A stretch of 64,000 nucleotides of DNA, taken from Thalassotalea mangrovi (lineage in GTDB: Bacteria > Pseudomonadota > Gammaproteobacteria > Enterobacterales > Alteromonadaceae). Under the pieces are notes generated by a model, which was not told the origin of the DNA, did no database searches, and saw nothing but the letters and a program-made list of their open reading frames with translations. Both the position numbers and the translations under genes were made by a program. The stretch lies in contig NZ_SWDB01000018.1 of the NCBI RefSeq assembly GCF_005116735.1, positions 51,630 through 115,629 of the forward strand, written 5' to 3'. Positions within the stretch are counted from its first letter, which is position 1; each line of letters opens with the position of its first letter. Positions 19,295-28,026 of the stretch are shown one piece after another.

Positions 19295-19993
19295 ATGAAC
19301 ACCATTAGCTGTAACGTTCAATCCATTACGCCGCTAACGGCACATGTATATCAGATTCTGTTAAAACCAGAGCCGGCTTGCGAATTTAAAGCCGGTCAAT
19401 ACCTGAACTTTGTAATGGGTGACGAAGATAAACGCCCATTTTCGATTGCCAGTAGTCCGGGTGATGAGCTAATCGAATTGCAAATCGGCGCATTTTCTGC
19501 CGATGGTTGGGCGATGCAGGTTATCGATCATATCAAGGCGAATGATGTTGTTACCATTGAAATGCCTGCCGGCAACGCCTATCTGCGCGAAGATAGCCAT
19601 CGTCCGGTTATCCTGCTTGCTGGTGGTACCGGTTTCTCCTATATCAAGTCTATTTTAGGACAGCTGGTAAAATCGCAAACCGAGCGCCCGGTATGGGTAT
19701 ATTGGGGACTTCGCGATGAAACGGCCTGTTATCAACTGGCGGAAACCAAGGCTTTGGTGAAGCAATTGCCGCGCGCTAAATTTTTCCCTATCGTTGAAAA
19801 CGCTTCCGCAAACTGGAATGGTCGTGTGGGTAAAGTCCATGAGCCATTGATGGAGGATATCTTCTCGTTAGAGCCTTATGATATCTACCTGGCTGGACGC
19901 TTTGATATGGTGGGTTTTTTACGTGAAGAATTCATCAACAAAGGGGCTTTGGTAGAACATATGTACGCCGATGCTTTTGCATTTATTAAGTAA
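19295..19993 (+). CDS. fre: NAD(P)H-flavin reductase
   Basis: FNR-superfamily enzyme that reduces free flavins with NAD(P)H; next to ubiD it may supply FMNH2 for prenylated-FMN synthesis by UbiX, which is inference. Signatures: FKAGQYLNFV, RPFSIASSP (flavin binding), LLAGGTGFSYIKSIL (NAD(P) binding) and the terminal DIYLAGRFDMV and DAFAFI. An upstream ATG (19196) and TTG are in frame, but homologues start MNTISCNV, so 19295 is chosen, leaving a 117-bp gap after ubiD. Confidence 0.93.
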   Translation: MNTISCNVQSITPLTAHVYQILLKPEPACEFKAGQYLNFVMGDEDKRPFSIASSPGDELIELQIGAFSADGWAMQVIDHIKANDVVTIEMPAGNAYLREDSHRPVILLAGGTGFSYIKSILGQLVKSQTERPVWVYWGLRDETACYQLAETKALVKQLPRAKFFPIVENASANWNGRVGKVHEPLMEDIFSLEPYDIYLAGRFDMVGFLREEFINKGALVEHMYADAFAFIK

Positions 19994-20110
19994 AGCAATG
20001 TATTAAACACTGATTGTGGCGAAATGATTCAACAAGGGTGGTAATCTTGCATTTGGTTTGAAAATGCATCTATTCTATTTCGATAAATAACAAATCAATA
20101 ATGTGAGAGT

Positions 20111-21301
20111 ATGCCACCTTCGTTCAGTGCATCAGCCATGCATCCCCCCGAGCTACTAGTCCTTGGTGGCTTGTTACTTTGTGGTTGGGTAGCACATCGG
20201 CTTGGCGGCATACTGCATGTACCTCGGGTTACCCTGTTGCTGATGCTGGGTATCCTAGCCGGACCGTCGGCGTTTAATATCATTCCTGAAGACGTCGCCC
20301 AATTATTTCCCCAAGTTACTCACCTGGCCCTGGCGATGGTCGGCTTTTTACTTGGCGAAAGTCTGGCTGGTCGCGATATCAAAAAAAGCGGTGCTAAAGT
20401 CCTGACCATATCCATTGGAGAGACTCTTGGCGCGGCTGTCCTGGTTTTTATCTGCGTTGTTTTATTTACGCAGGATATCATCCTTGCTCTGTTGCTTGCC
20501 GGCATTGCCCCTGCTTCCGCACCGGCGGCGATACTCGATGTGGTAAGAGAGCATCGAGCCAAAGGCCCCCTGACCAGCACGGTGTTAGGCGTTGTTGCTA
20601 TTGATGATGCCTGGGGTGTGATAATTTTCAGCCTGTTGCTGGTTATTGCCGAAGTCATGTTAGGGGAAAGTACCGGTTTTGCCGAGCTGGCGTTAGGCTT
20701 ATGGGATGTGGGCGGTGCGATATTGCTGGGTATTGGCTGTGGCATACCTATGGCCTTTTTCACCGGCCGCCTGAAAAAAGGCGAACCATCGATTCTTGAG
20801 GCCTCCGGGTTTGTATTTATTACCGGAGGCCTCGCTCTGTATTTACAGGTCTCATACATTCTTGCCTGCATTGTCCTTGGTGCTACCGTTGCATTACGGG
20901 CTAAACACCACATCAGGCCATTTCGTGAAATTGAAGGCGCTAGCGAACCCTTTTTAGTTATCTTTTTCCTGCTGGCGGGTTACAAGTGTGAAATTGATTT
21001 GCTCACCACGATTGGCCTGCTTGGTATCGTCTATATTTTTGCCCGTAGTGCCGGCTTGATTATTGGTGGCGGCTTTGGAGCCAGAATCTCAGGCAGCAGC
21101 CCGCAGATTCAGACCAAAGTCGGCTGGTGTTTGTTGCCTCAGGCTGGTGTCGCACTTGGCTTGGCACTGTTGGCAAGTGAGCGATTACCAGCTTACAGTG
21201 AAATCATTCTGCCACTAATTGTCTCTACTACTGTGGTATTTGAGATTGCGGGACCCTTGATTACCCAATTGCAGTTAAAACGATCTGGAGAGATCCGCTA
21301 A
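20111..21301 (+). CDS. Cation:proton antiporter, CPA2-like
   Basis: A 396-residue sodium/hydrogen exchanger-family membrane protein with about twelve helices. It shows GYRLGGILHVPRVTLLLMLGILAGP-like opening features (here HRLGGILHVPRVTLL), the paired acidic residues of the ion-binding helix in AIDDAWGVIIF, and the symmetric helix APASAPAAILDVV. The C-terminal half has LLPQAGVALGLALLA, typical of the KefB/YbaL side of the superfamily. There is no TrkA-N domain. Probably Na+ or K+/H+ exchange. The following lipoyl-like membrane protein (118 bp on) may be co-transcribed. Confidence 0.9.
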   Translation: MPPSFSASAMHPPELLVLGGLLLCGWVAHRLGGILHVPRVTLLLMLGILAGPSAFNIIPEDVAQLFPQVTHLALAMVGFLLGESLAGRDIKKSGAKVLTISIGETLGAAVLVFICVVLFTQDIILALLLAGIAPASAPAAILDVVREHRAKGPLTSTVLGVVAIDDAWGVIIFSLLLVIAEVMLGESTGFAELALGLWDVGGAILLGIGCGIPMAFFTGRLKKGEPSILEASGFVFITGGLALYLQVSYILACIVLGATVALRAKHHIRPFREIEGASEPFLVIFFLLAGYKCEIDLLTTIGLLGIVYIFARSAGLIIGGGFGARISGSSPQIQTKVGWCLLPQAGVALGLALLASERLPAYSEIILPLIVSTTVVFEIAGPLITQLQLKRSGEIR

Positions 21302-21419
21302 GAGTCTTTTCTTGCTGAATCTCAGTTTCTAGCACCGCTAAGTTGTTGCATTTATTGCCTGTGTTTTCTGATGCGGGTGTCTATAGTTATTCTATCGATG
21401 ATAAAAATAATGGATTCTT

Positions 21420-22193
21420 ATGTCAGGTGTGCCTACCAATATTTATCTGCCGACGTTAAAGAATGGCCAGCAACCCGGTCGCATCTTCGGTGTTTATGTG
21501 GAACCGGGACAGAGCGTTCAGCAGGGAGATATCCTGTTTTCTTATGAAGATGGCGAGGTGATTAGAGAAATTACCGCACCGGCAGATGGCATGGTTAATG
21601 AACTCTTTATCGGTGAAACCGACCCGATAGCAAGTCGGCAACGAGCCTTATCCTTTGCTGCTGTCGAAGGGATGACAGACAATGACAATCGAAACATTGA
21701 TGAGTCATCATTGCAGGTGGCGGCAGACTTCAATGAAACATCGGAGCCTGTCTGCCAGGAAGTAGAATCTGAAAAGCAGGCCATTGATGCATCGCCACCA
21801 GAATCATTAGCTGATACTCCTGATGCGGGGTCGGAGCAAGGTGCTCCTGCAATCGAACCGATGCTAGATAATGACAATCAATACATTGATGATTCATCAT
21901 TGCAGATGACGGAAGATTTCAATGAAACAGCGGATCCTGTCTGCCAGGAAGTTGAATCTGAAATGCAGGCCATTGAATCATCGTCATCAGAGTCATTGGC
22001 TGATACTCCTGACGGGGAGTCGGCGCAATGTGATCCTGTACTTCAACCAAGGATCGTTGCAGACAAGCCTGACGACGTAACTGACATGAATGAAGAGCTT
22101 CCGACACATGCCAGCTTTTCTCCCTGGCAGATTATCTTTTTACTCGTGGCAGTTTGTGCAATTGGTTTAGTGATTAGCGAAGTGATCAGGTAG
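21420..22193 (+). CDS. Lipoyl-like domain protein with duplicated acidic linker and C-terminal membrane anchor
   Basis: A 257-residue protein of unusual build. Residues 1-80 look like a biotinyl/lipoyl beta barrel (VYVEPGQSVQQGDILFSYE, ITAPADGMVNELFIGE) but lack the modified Lys of the MKM/DKA motif. Residues 87-212 are two 63-residue repeats (DNDNRNID... and DNDNQYID...), acidic, low in complexity, each with one Cys in DPVCQEVES. A C-terminal helix (IIFLLVAVCAIGLVISEVI) anchors it with the bulk in the cytoplasm. I do not know the family. It abuts the convergent gene: the two stop codons are adjacent. Confidence 0.72.
   Translation: MSGVPTNIYLPTLKNGQQPGRIFGVYVEPGQSVQQGDILFSYEDGEVIREITAPADGMVNELFIGETDPIASRQRALSFAAVEGMTDNDNRNIDESSLQVAADFNETSEPVCQEVESEKQAIDASPPESLADTPDAGSEQGAPAIEPMLDNDNQYIDDSSLQMTEDFNETADPVCQEVESEMQAIESSSSESLADTPDGESAQCDPVLQPRIVADKPDDVTDMNEELPTHASFSPWQIIFLLVAVCAIGLVISEVIR
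21678..22055 (+). repeat. In-frame 189-bp tandem duplication inside the lipoyl-like gene
   Basis: Two direct repeats of 189 bp (21678-21866 and 21867-22055), exactly 63 codons each. Long stretches match (for example CTGTCTGCCAGGAAGT in both) while scattered substitutions show the duplication is not recent. Confidence 0.85.
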
Positions 22194-22673
22194 CTAACAC
22201 GGATCACTCTTATATTTTTCGCGAACGATAATTTCTTTTTGTGAATTTATCTTCAGAATAACAATGGGGTTGGTAATGGCCTCTCCCGGAAGACATTCGC
22301 CGGAGCTATAATCGCCCACACTAAACTTGGTATAAACCACAATATAATCGTCAAATTCCAGAACGCTGCTTATCTTTACACCGTAGCCAGTGTTGGGACG
22401 ATTACCCATGTCGATTACCACCACCTGAGATTCAGAAAAATTAACATCAATTATCGCTTCCTGAGTATGTTTGATCACCTCATCTGCATAGGTATTCCAG
22501 TCTCTAATCACTTTAATGGATTTGTTGCCAAACGCATTATCATCGTAGTATTCAGAGTCCTGATAAAGGACCTGGTATAAGATTGAACGTTTGGCGGCTA
22601 ATGAGTTTGCAGTAAAGAATAACAAGGTGCAGGAAAAAAGAAGTAAAATAATTCCATTTTTAGATTGCGTCAT
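22194..22673 (-). CDS. Exported PrcB_C-like protein
   Basis: A 159-residue secreted protein (signal peptide cut near ANSLAA). The C-terminal half has VVVIDMGNRPNTGYGVKISSV, then VVYTKFSV, a Cys and CLPGEAITNPIVILKI, which follows the PrcB C-terminal domain pattern (G-x-x-P-T-G-G-Y, a C-x-x-x-x-x-x-x-P-Y/I ending). PrcB of Treponema stabilises a surface protease complex; most bacterial members are uncharacterised. Function here unknown. Confidence 0.7.
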   Translation of the reverse strand: MTQSKNGIILLLFSCTLLFFTANSLAAKRSILYQVLYQDSEYYDDNAFGNKSIKVIRDWNTYADEVIKHTQEAIIDVNFSESQVVVIDMGNRPNTGYGVKISSVLEFDDYIVVYTKFSVGDYSSGECLPGEAITNPIVILKINSQKEIIVREKYKSDPC

Positions 22674-22908
22674 AAGTACGTCTCACTTTCACATTATTAT
22701 TTACCGGCCAGAGTATAAAAAGTTGATTAATGGCCAGACTTTAAAACTAGAAGAGAATGGCGATTTTTCCAGCTCTGTTGCGTACTCAGGACGATGTCAT
22801 GGTGAGCAGGGTAACGCGAGGAGACTATCTTTAATCACGTAAAACATTTAAAACTTGTTGAAAATATTCAAAAACACGCGGCGTTAAGGTGGCAGGAACA
22901 ATAATTTT

Positions 22909-24000
22909 ATGAAAGCGATTCAACTTAACCAATTTACTTCCAATTTGCATGAATTAGAGGTTGTGGAAACCAAAATTCCAACGCCTGGCAAAGGTCAGGT
23001 TTTGGTCAAAATGCTATACAGCGCGGTCAATCCCAGTGATCTCAACTATATCCGTGGCGATTATCAGGAGGCACTGAGTCGCCTAATCTGGAATCAAAAC
23101 AAACAACAAAAGATGCCATTTTTTCAACCCGGTGAACAGAATCCCCATCCGACACCACCCTATATCCCGGGTGGGGAAGGCGTGGGTATGGTTGTTGGTG
23201 CTGGCGGCGGCCTGCTGGCGAAACAGTTGCAGGGGAAACGGGTTGCCGTGTCTGCCGGTCCACCAATGGGTACCTGGCAGGAATACACAGTCGTCGATGC
23301 CAAAAAAGCCGTTGTTATTCCTGCGGCTATCGATGATCAGCAAGCGGCCATGATGTTGATTAATCCATTGTCTTCGTTCGGTATGCTGACGGACGTCTTA
23401 AACGTTAAAAAAGGACGTTGGCTATTGCAAAGCGGCGGGGCCTCGGCGCTTGGCAAAATGATTATTCGCATGTCTGTCGAACTTGGGATCAAGACCATAA
23501 GCATTGTCCGTCGCGATGAGCAAGTGGCAGAGTTACAGGAAATTGGTGCCGCTCAGGTGATTTCATTACAGGGATGCGATGACGACAATATTGCTGCTTA
23601 TATCCAACAACAGGTTTATCAGGCAACCCATGGCAAAGGCGTTGATTACGGGCTTGACTGTATCGGCGGCTATATGCTTGAAGCTATGTTGCCATGCTTA
23701 ACCGTAAACGGCCAAATGCTTGTCTACGGAACATTAGCTCAAGCCGATGCGCGGATATTCTCACGCGACTTAATGATGCCGTGTGCCAGTATTCACGGAT
23801 TTTTCGCCGGCAACTGGCTGGCGCAAAAAACCTTGCTACAAAAAGTAATGTTGATGCGAGGCATGAAGAAAATGGCGCTCAAAGGCTGTTTTGAATCGCC
23901 AATTGATTCGGTATTTTCCCTCGAAGATATTCATGAAGCGCTATTCGCTGCAACCAAACCGGGTAAGTCGGGCAAGATATTATTGAAGATTACAAGCTAA
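22909..24000 (+). CDS. MDR superfamily zinc-binding-dehydrogenase-like oxidoreductase
   Basis: A 363-residue medium-chain dehydrogenase/reductase. The catalytic domain opens MKAIQLNQF and has VLVKMLYSAVNPSDLNYIRG; there are no structural zinc Cys, so it belongs to the quinone oxidoreductase/enoyl-thioester reductase branch. The Rossmann part has LLQSGGASALGKMIIRMS and VDYGLDCIGG. The segment between residues 50 and 85 (SRLIWNQNKQQKMPFFQPGEQ) is longer than usual. A related paralogue is at 31499. Substrate unknown. Confidence 0.86.
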   Translation: MKAIQLNQFTSNLHELEVVETKIPTPGKGQVLVKMLYSAVNPSDLNYIRGDYQEALSRLIWNQNKQQKMPFFQPGEQNPHPTPPYIPGGEGVGMVVGAGGGLLAKQLQGKRVAVSAGPPMGTWQEYTVVDAKKAVVIPAAIDDQQAAMMLINPLSSFGMLTDVLNVKKGRWLLQSGGASALGKMIIRMSVELGIKTISIVRRDEQVAELQEIGAAQVISLQGCDDDNIAAYIQQQVYQATHGKGVDYGLDCIGGYMLEAMLPCLTVNGQMLVYGTLAQADARIFSRDLMMPCASIHGFFAGNWLAQKTLLQKVMLMRGMKKMALKGCFESPIDSVFSLEDIHEALFAATKPGKSGKILLKITS

Positions 24001-24063
24001 AAATAGCGATATCAAAGCGTCGTCGGATTTACCAATTCTGTGCATCGATAATCAGAAATAAAA

Positions 24064-24088
24064 ACGCCGCCAGGAGGCGGCATTTTGG
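24064..24088 (+). terminator. Terminator after the MDR gene
   Basis: GCCGCC (24066-24071) pairs with GGCGGC (24076-24081) around a 4-nt loop, flanked by AAAA on the left and TTTT on the right; it could also serve the convergent DUF799 gene. Confidence 0.8.
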
Positions 24089-24116
24089 GTATCTGGGTTA
24101 AGGCAAATTACATACC

Positions 24117-24773
24117 TTAATTTGTTGCCACTACCACATTTTTATCTTTACCGTCGGCATTGTGACGTTGGTGATATTTTCCAACCGGTAACGTCGTTAC
24201 GATGCGGGTATTCACCTGGTCGGCAACAGGAACGTAATCGACCATTGCGGTAGTTATTGCCGTCGCAATTATATCGGCAACCAGATTGCCTGAGTTACCC
24301 GAGGTGTTATGAACAACGATGCCGTCATATTCCCAAATGGTATCCATACTTTGTGTTGATTTGAGTACAAATTTAGCCGCTACGGTAACATCGCCCCCGG
24401 TAACATAATAATTAGTATCCCAACTTTTTATGGTGACGAATAGCACGGCGTCTGCACCGAAGGTTTCCTTGTATTTATTTAACGGAACTCCTTCCAGTTG
24501 CTTGCCATCGACAACGCCTTCACGGAATAAAAACTGCTGTGTGTACGGAACAGATAACACATAATATCCCGCTTCCGCCAAAGGCTTTGCTATCGTTGTT
24601 GCGTATAAATCGGCGGCGTCGGCAGCTGTTGTCTCATTGATTGCAGGAACAACCAATAGTGCAGTTGGCTTTTCCTTATACATGTTTGGAAATGCTTCAT
24701 CCTTGGTCACCGTTGTTGTCTGGCAACCGGTCATCAAAATGACCGCAGTTAGCAATAATATTTTTTTCATCAT
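24117..24773 (-). CDS. DUF799/GNA1162 family lipoprotein
   Basis: A 218-residue outer-membrane-type lipoprotein with lipobox LMTGC. Segments PTALLVVPAINETTAADAADLYATT and FGADAVLFVTIKSWDTNYYV are typical of the GNA1162 family, first known as a Neisseria surface antigen candidate. It is the last gene of a four-gene minus-strand operon (CsgG-like, small lipoprotein, DUF4810, DUF799), starting 1 bp after the DUF4810 stop. The group is presumed to form an envelope complex around the CsgG pore; function unproved. Confidence 0.88.
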   Translation of the reverse strand: MMKKILLLTAVILMTGCQTTTVTKDEAFPNMYKEKPTALLVVPAINETTAADAADLYATTIAKPLAEAGYYVLSVPYTQQFLFREGVVDGKQLEGVPLNKYKETFGADAVLFVTIKSWDTNYYVTGGDVTVAAKFVLKSTQSMDTIWEYDGIVVHNTSGNSGNLVADIIATAITTAMVDYVPVADQVNTRIVTTLPVGKYHQRHNADGKDKNVVVATN

Positions 24774-24774
24774 G

Positions 24775-25119
24775 TTAAATTACCTCTATTTCCTTTAGAG
24801 CAAGCGCAACATAGGTTTCTGATTCAGGGAAAAGAGCCTGTTCTTTTTGCAGATAGGCAGTGGCCATTTTTATATTGCCAGCTTTTGCCTCTATCATACC
24901 GAGTTCAAAGTAAATGCCTGGTGGAACTTTCTTTTGTTTTGTCTCGGCAACATCAATGATTTTCATCAGTTCATTGCGATGAGCGGCTAGTGTTTCCTGA
25001 GTTGGTTCTTTCGTATACTGATACAAGGTATCGGAATAATCACCCCAGTAATAAATTGTCGGAGCGGCACAACCGGTTGTTATGATTATGGCAAGGCTGA
25101 TTAGTATTTTTCTGATCAT
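24775..25119 (-). CDS. DUF4810 domain-containing lipoprotein
   Basis: A 114-residue lipoprotein with signal ending IITTGC. The mature part opens YYWGDYSDTLYQYTKEP and contains PPGIYFELGMIEAKAGNIKMATAYLQKE, a TPR-like helical pair characteristic of DUF4810. Its start overlaps the stop of the preceding gene by 4 bp (ATGA) and its stop is 1 bp before the DUF799 gene, so the products are made together, probably as a scaffold for the CsgG-type pore. Confidence 0.88.
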   Translation of the reverse strand: MIRKILISLAIIITTGCAAPTIYYWGDYSDTLYQYTKEPTQETLAAHRNELMKIIDVAETKQKKVPPGIYFELGMIEAKAGNIKMATAYLQKEQALFPESETYVALALKEIEVI

Positions 25120-25448
25120 GGTACGGTTACCTCGAATGAATTGCCTGCAGATACATAGATAGAGCGCATTACCAACACTTCTCCACCTCGTGTGATTTTT
25201 ATTTTATGGCTACCCGTAGTAATGGGAAGTTTTGCAATTGTCTTCCCTTCAAACTTGTAGGTGTTGATAGTATCTGTCGTTATATTGATCGGTGTGGCAT
25301 CGTTTAGGGTTAATTGCGTGTTTAAAAAGTTGCCTTGCAGCTGCAAGTAAGCCGATTCGTCGACTTGTTGGGCCGTGTTATATTCACCCGCGCAAGCACT
25401 TAATACCAATACCAGACAAATACTCAGTATTTTTTTTAGCATCTTCAA
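25116..25448 (-). CDS. Small lipoprotein of the CsgG-type operon
   Basis: A 110-residue lipoprotein (signal ending LVLSAC). The mature domain is all beta-like, with LQGNFLNTQLTLNDATPINI and a PEGA-like end (IAKLPITTGSHKIKITRGGEVLVMRSIYVSAG). It lies 5 bp after the CsgG-like gene and overlaps DUF4810 by 4 bp. The position suggests a structural part of the same envelope assembly. Family not recognised with confidence. Confidence 0.78.
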   Translation of the reverse strand: MKMLKKILSICLVLVLSACAGEYNTAQQVDESAYLQLQGNFLNTQLTLNDATPINITTDTINTYKFEGKTIAKLPITTGSHKIKITRGGEVLVMRSIYVSAGNSFEVTVP

Positions 25449-25453
25449 TGTCC

Positions 25454-26398
25454 TTATAATTCTCTGATGACATAATCATTTAGTTTGGCCGCATCAATCT
25501 GACCACTAACCAATTTCGTAAATGACAACGAATTCATTCCCTCACCGATGAAGTCGACGACTTCTATTTGAGCCACTTCTTTGCCAGGTAATTCAACCAT
25601 CATCCCGGTTTGTGGGTTTTTGATTTGCTTTCCCTTGCTGATGACGGCAAACCTGTCACTCTTTTTAATGCCTTGGTTTTCACCACCCGACATGAAGAAA
25701 CCATCATTTTCTTGGCTTAACAAATAGGCTTGCCATGGGGCATCTAAAAGATTTTCCATGATGTCAGAAACTAGTTTGGATATTGCCGCGGATAGTGCTT
25801 TGTCATCGAGGGAGCTGTCATAACCGGCGCTATCACCAACTCCAAAGACTTTATTTGCTTCGGTAAGAGCTTCGCCAGAAGCTTCTTCAGAAAAGATCAC
25901 CTGAGAAGTTTTGGTATTAACCAACCGCACATTAACCGTGACATAGGCTTTTTGTTTTTTATTACGTGAAAAAATGCCAACATCACTGACATTAGAACGC
26001 CCATACTCTGATACGGAGCCAATAATCAGGTAATCAGCCGCCGCGATTTCTGGGGCTCCATCACTTACCATGCTTTCTTCATACACAGCGTTAATATCGG
26101 TGCGCTCTAGCATGATAAATTTACCACTATCAGTCAGACGAGCCGACAGGATATCTGCGGCTTGCTTACCGATGCGATCGTTATTCTGATCGACCAGAAA
26201 GCTATTGCCTCGTTTGGTTTCGTCGGTAAAGCGAGAGATTGCAACAACTCGTTTTAGCGATTTGTCGGGCGCTTCGGTGATAGTTTTACTTACTTGCGGA
26301 GTGGTATCGATAGGCTGGTTGGTAGCTTCTCTGGTCGCACTGGTACACGCGCTAACCGCCAGGATTGCCGTGATGACGGGCACTAACGTTAACTTCAT
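25454..26398 (-). CDS. CsgG/HfaB family lipoprotein
   Basis: CsgG-type proteins form ring pores in the outer membrane, best known for curli export. The chosen start (26398, MKLTLVPVITAILAVSAC) gives a lipoprotein signal; an upstream extension to 26464 would not. Family segments are KRVVAISRFTDETKRGNSFLV, FIMLERTDINAVYEE, YLIIGSVSEYGRSNVSD and KKQKAYVTVNVRLVNTKTSQVIFSEEASGEA. The C-terminal 80 residues (DRFAVISKGKQIKNPQTG) form an extra domain absent from E. coli CsgG. No curlin genes are nearby, so the exported substrate, if any, is unknown. Confidence 0.87.
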   Translation of the reverse strand: MKLTLVPVITAILAVSACTSATREATNQPIDTTPQVSKTITEAPDKSLKRVVAISRFTDETKRGNSFLVDQNNDRIGKQAADILSARLTDSGKFIMLERTDINAVYEESMVSDGAPEIAAADYLIIGSVSEYGRSNVSDVGIFSRNKKQKAYVTVNVRLVNTKTSQVIFSEEASGEALTEANKVFGVGDSAGYDSSLDDKALSAAISKLVSDIMENLLDAPWQAYLLSQENDGFFMSGGENQGIKKSDRFAVISKGKQIKNPQTGMMVELPGKEVAQIEVVDFIGEGMNSLSFTKLVSGQIDAAKLNDYVIREL

Positions 26399-26662
26399 AT
26401 CAGGTATCGTCCTTTTTGATGATTGTAATTCCATATCGACATTAAATTTTGCATGCAGCACCATTCAGGTCGATTCGTTTTTTGTTTAAAAACTAATCCA
26501 CTATAAATCCTTTTGGCTAATTATCAAACAGCAAGGAAGAACTCTTTGCCAGGCGGCATGTTGGAAAGTCGAAAGCATGTGTCTGGCGCAAAACGTGTGT
26601 GGGAACTTTATTTCGAATCTACTGAAAAGGGAAAAGCGGCTGGAAGGTTAGTCCTGGAAAGA

Positions 26663-26690
26663 ACAAAGCCGCTGTTCAAAGCGGCTTTGT
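26663..26690 (-). terminator. Hairpin terminator after the DUF885 gene
   Basis: Perfect 10-bp stem ACAAAGCCGC/GCGGCTTTGT (26663-26672 with 26681-26690) just after the minus-strand stop at 26698, followed on that strand by a T-rich stretch. The rest of the gap 26399-26662 shows only a doubtful 62-codon ORF. Confidence 0.7.
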
Positions 26691-26697
26691 TGACATT

Positions 26698-28026
26698 CTA
26701 GTGCCTCATCATTGAGGCGGTTTTCGGATACGCTAACAATTCGCTGAATACCTGCCAACGCTTTTCAGCATTACCTTTACTAAGCTGTTCCACATAGTCC
26801 CGAACGATATCCTGGCCCAGATTGTAATTGATAACATAGGCACGATTTTGTTCGATAAAACCAATTCGCTGTAATGCTTTTTGTTCGCTGCTTAGGGCAT
26901 ATTTCATCAACATTTGCTGCGCGGTCTGCTTGTCAATTTGCCCATCCAGGTAGCGCTTGGCCACGACATTGTCGATATAGGAAAGCTTGCTTCGAACCGC
27001 CTGAACGGCATAGTATAAATCCACTTTGCTACTGTCTAAGCCTGCCAAAGGAAACAATACTTCTTTTTCAAATGCGATGCGTTCATGCTCGGGGAAGGCA
27101 ACGTCGATACCGTAATTGGCACTGCCTTCAGCCAGTAACGACATTGGAGAAAACAACGGGTAAACGGAATATTCAATCCAGCCGTTAGCGTTTACCAAAT
27201 GTTTCTCCATCAGTGAATTAAACACGTGATGGCCCGGATACCCTTCGTGACTGGCTAAATCAATGGCCCGGTCAATAGTGATTGGGAAATCTGTATTCAT
27301 CTGGATCAGGCTAAAGCTATTACCTTTATACCAGTTATAACCCGACCAGACTTTGTCGGTGACGTACTCCAGGGTAAAGTTTTCCTGAGTAGGCAAATCG
27401 ATAAATTGCCGGGTTCGCTGACGCGATTCCTTGATTGCCGCCCTAAATACCGTATCGAGCTTATCCTTCGGTATCTCAAATTGTTTGCTGAATACAGCCA
27501 TCCGCTGATTTAGTGGACCATCCCCCGGTAATAAATCATCAAGTTCCGCCAGCGCCTGATCAAATTCAGACTCATCAATCGTTGGCGATATCGCATCATA
27601 AAGCGCTTTTGACTCTTCATCGAAACTGAATTGCTCGCCTTGCAGGTGTTTGATGAAAAACAATACCGACTCCGTCTGTATCGTCAGAAATTCATGACGG
27701 GATTTTTCATGGTTGGTAGCGTCAATCTTTGCCAAATCCGCATGCAAATTTTCGCCAAGCTGCAATAACTCACCGAGTGGTTGCTTATCCTGCTCACGCC
27801 ATGCTTCGGGTCCGTAGTAAGCATCAATGTAATAGTCATGATGTTGACCGACCGCTAAGGTCAGCTTTACGTAACGCTCTGCTAATTCATTCATGGTGAT
27901 TTCTCTGTTTTGGGTCTCAGTGTCGGGTGCAGAATTTTCACTACAACCGGTGAATAATAGAGCCAGCAATACAGCAGTGATCACCCGTGAACAGAAAAAA
28001 GAGCGTATAGATAATGGGTAAATCAT
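26698..28026 (-). CDS. DUF885 family lipoprotein, predicted zinc metallopeptidase
   Basis: A 442-residue protein with lipobox LLFTGC. It carries the DUF885 signature HEGYPGHHVFNSLMEKH, a version of the HExxH zinc motif, with a downstream Glu in LLAEGSANYGIDVAFPE as likely third ligand. The all-helical build agrees with this M3-like fold. Substrate unknown, probably periplasmic peptides. Its start codon overlaps the stop of the cytochrome c gene upstream (4 bp, ATGA). Confidence 0.87.
   Translation of the reverse strand: MIYPLSIRSFFCSRVITAVLLALLFTGCSENSAPDTETQNREITMNELAERYVKLTLAVGQHHDYYIDAYYGPEAWREQDKQPLGELLQLGENLHADLAKIDATNHEKSRHEFLTIQTESVLFFIKHLQGEQFSFDEESKALYDAISPTIDESEFDQALAELDDLLPGDGPLNQRMAVFSKQFEIPKDKLDTVFRAAIKESRQRTRQFIDLPTQENFTLEYVTDKVWSGYNWYKGNSFSLIQMNTDFPITIDRAIDLASHEGYPGHHVFNSLMEKHLVNANGWIEYSVYPLFSPMSLLAEGSANYGIDVAFPEHERIAFEKEVLFPLAGLDSSKVDLYYAVQAVRSKLSYIDNVVAKRYLDGQIDKQTAQQMLMKYALSSEQKALQRIGFIEQNRAYVINYNLGQDIVRDYVEQLSKGNAEKRWQVFSELLAYPKTASMMRH

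Noticed and set aside
20320-20913. 197-codon minus-strand ORF inside the antiporter gene
   Set aside because: Antisense shadow of a membrane protein gene, low-complexity Ser/Thr/Pro content, no start signals.
26513-26701. 62-codon plus-strand ORF between the CsgG-like and DUF885 genes
   Set aside because: No ribosome site, no family resemblance, and it runs through the hairpin terminator of the DUF885 gene.
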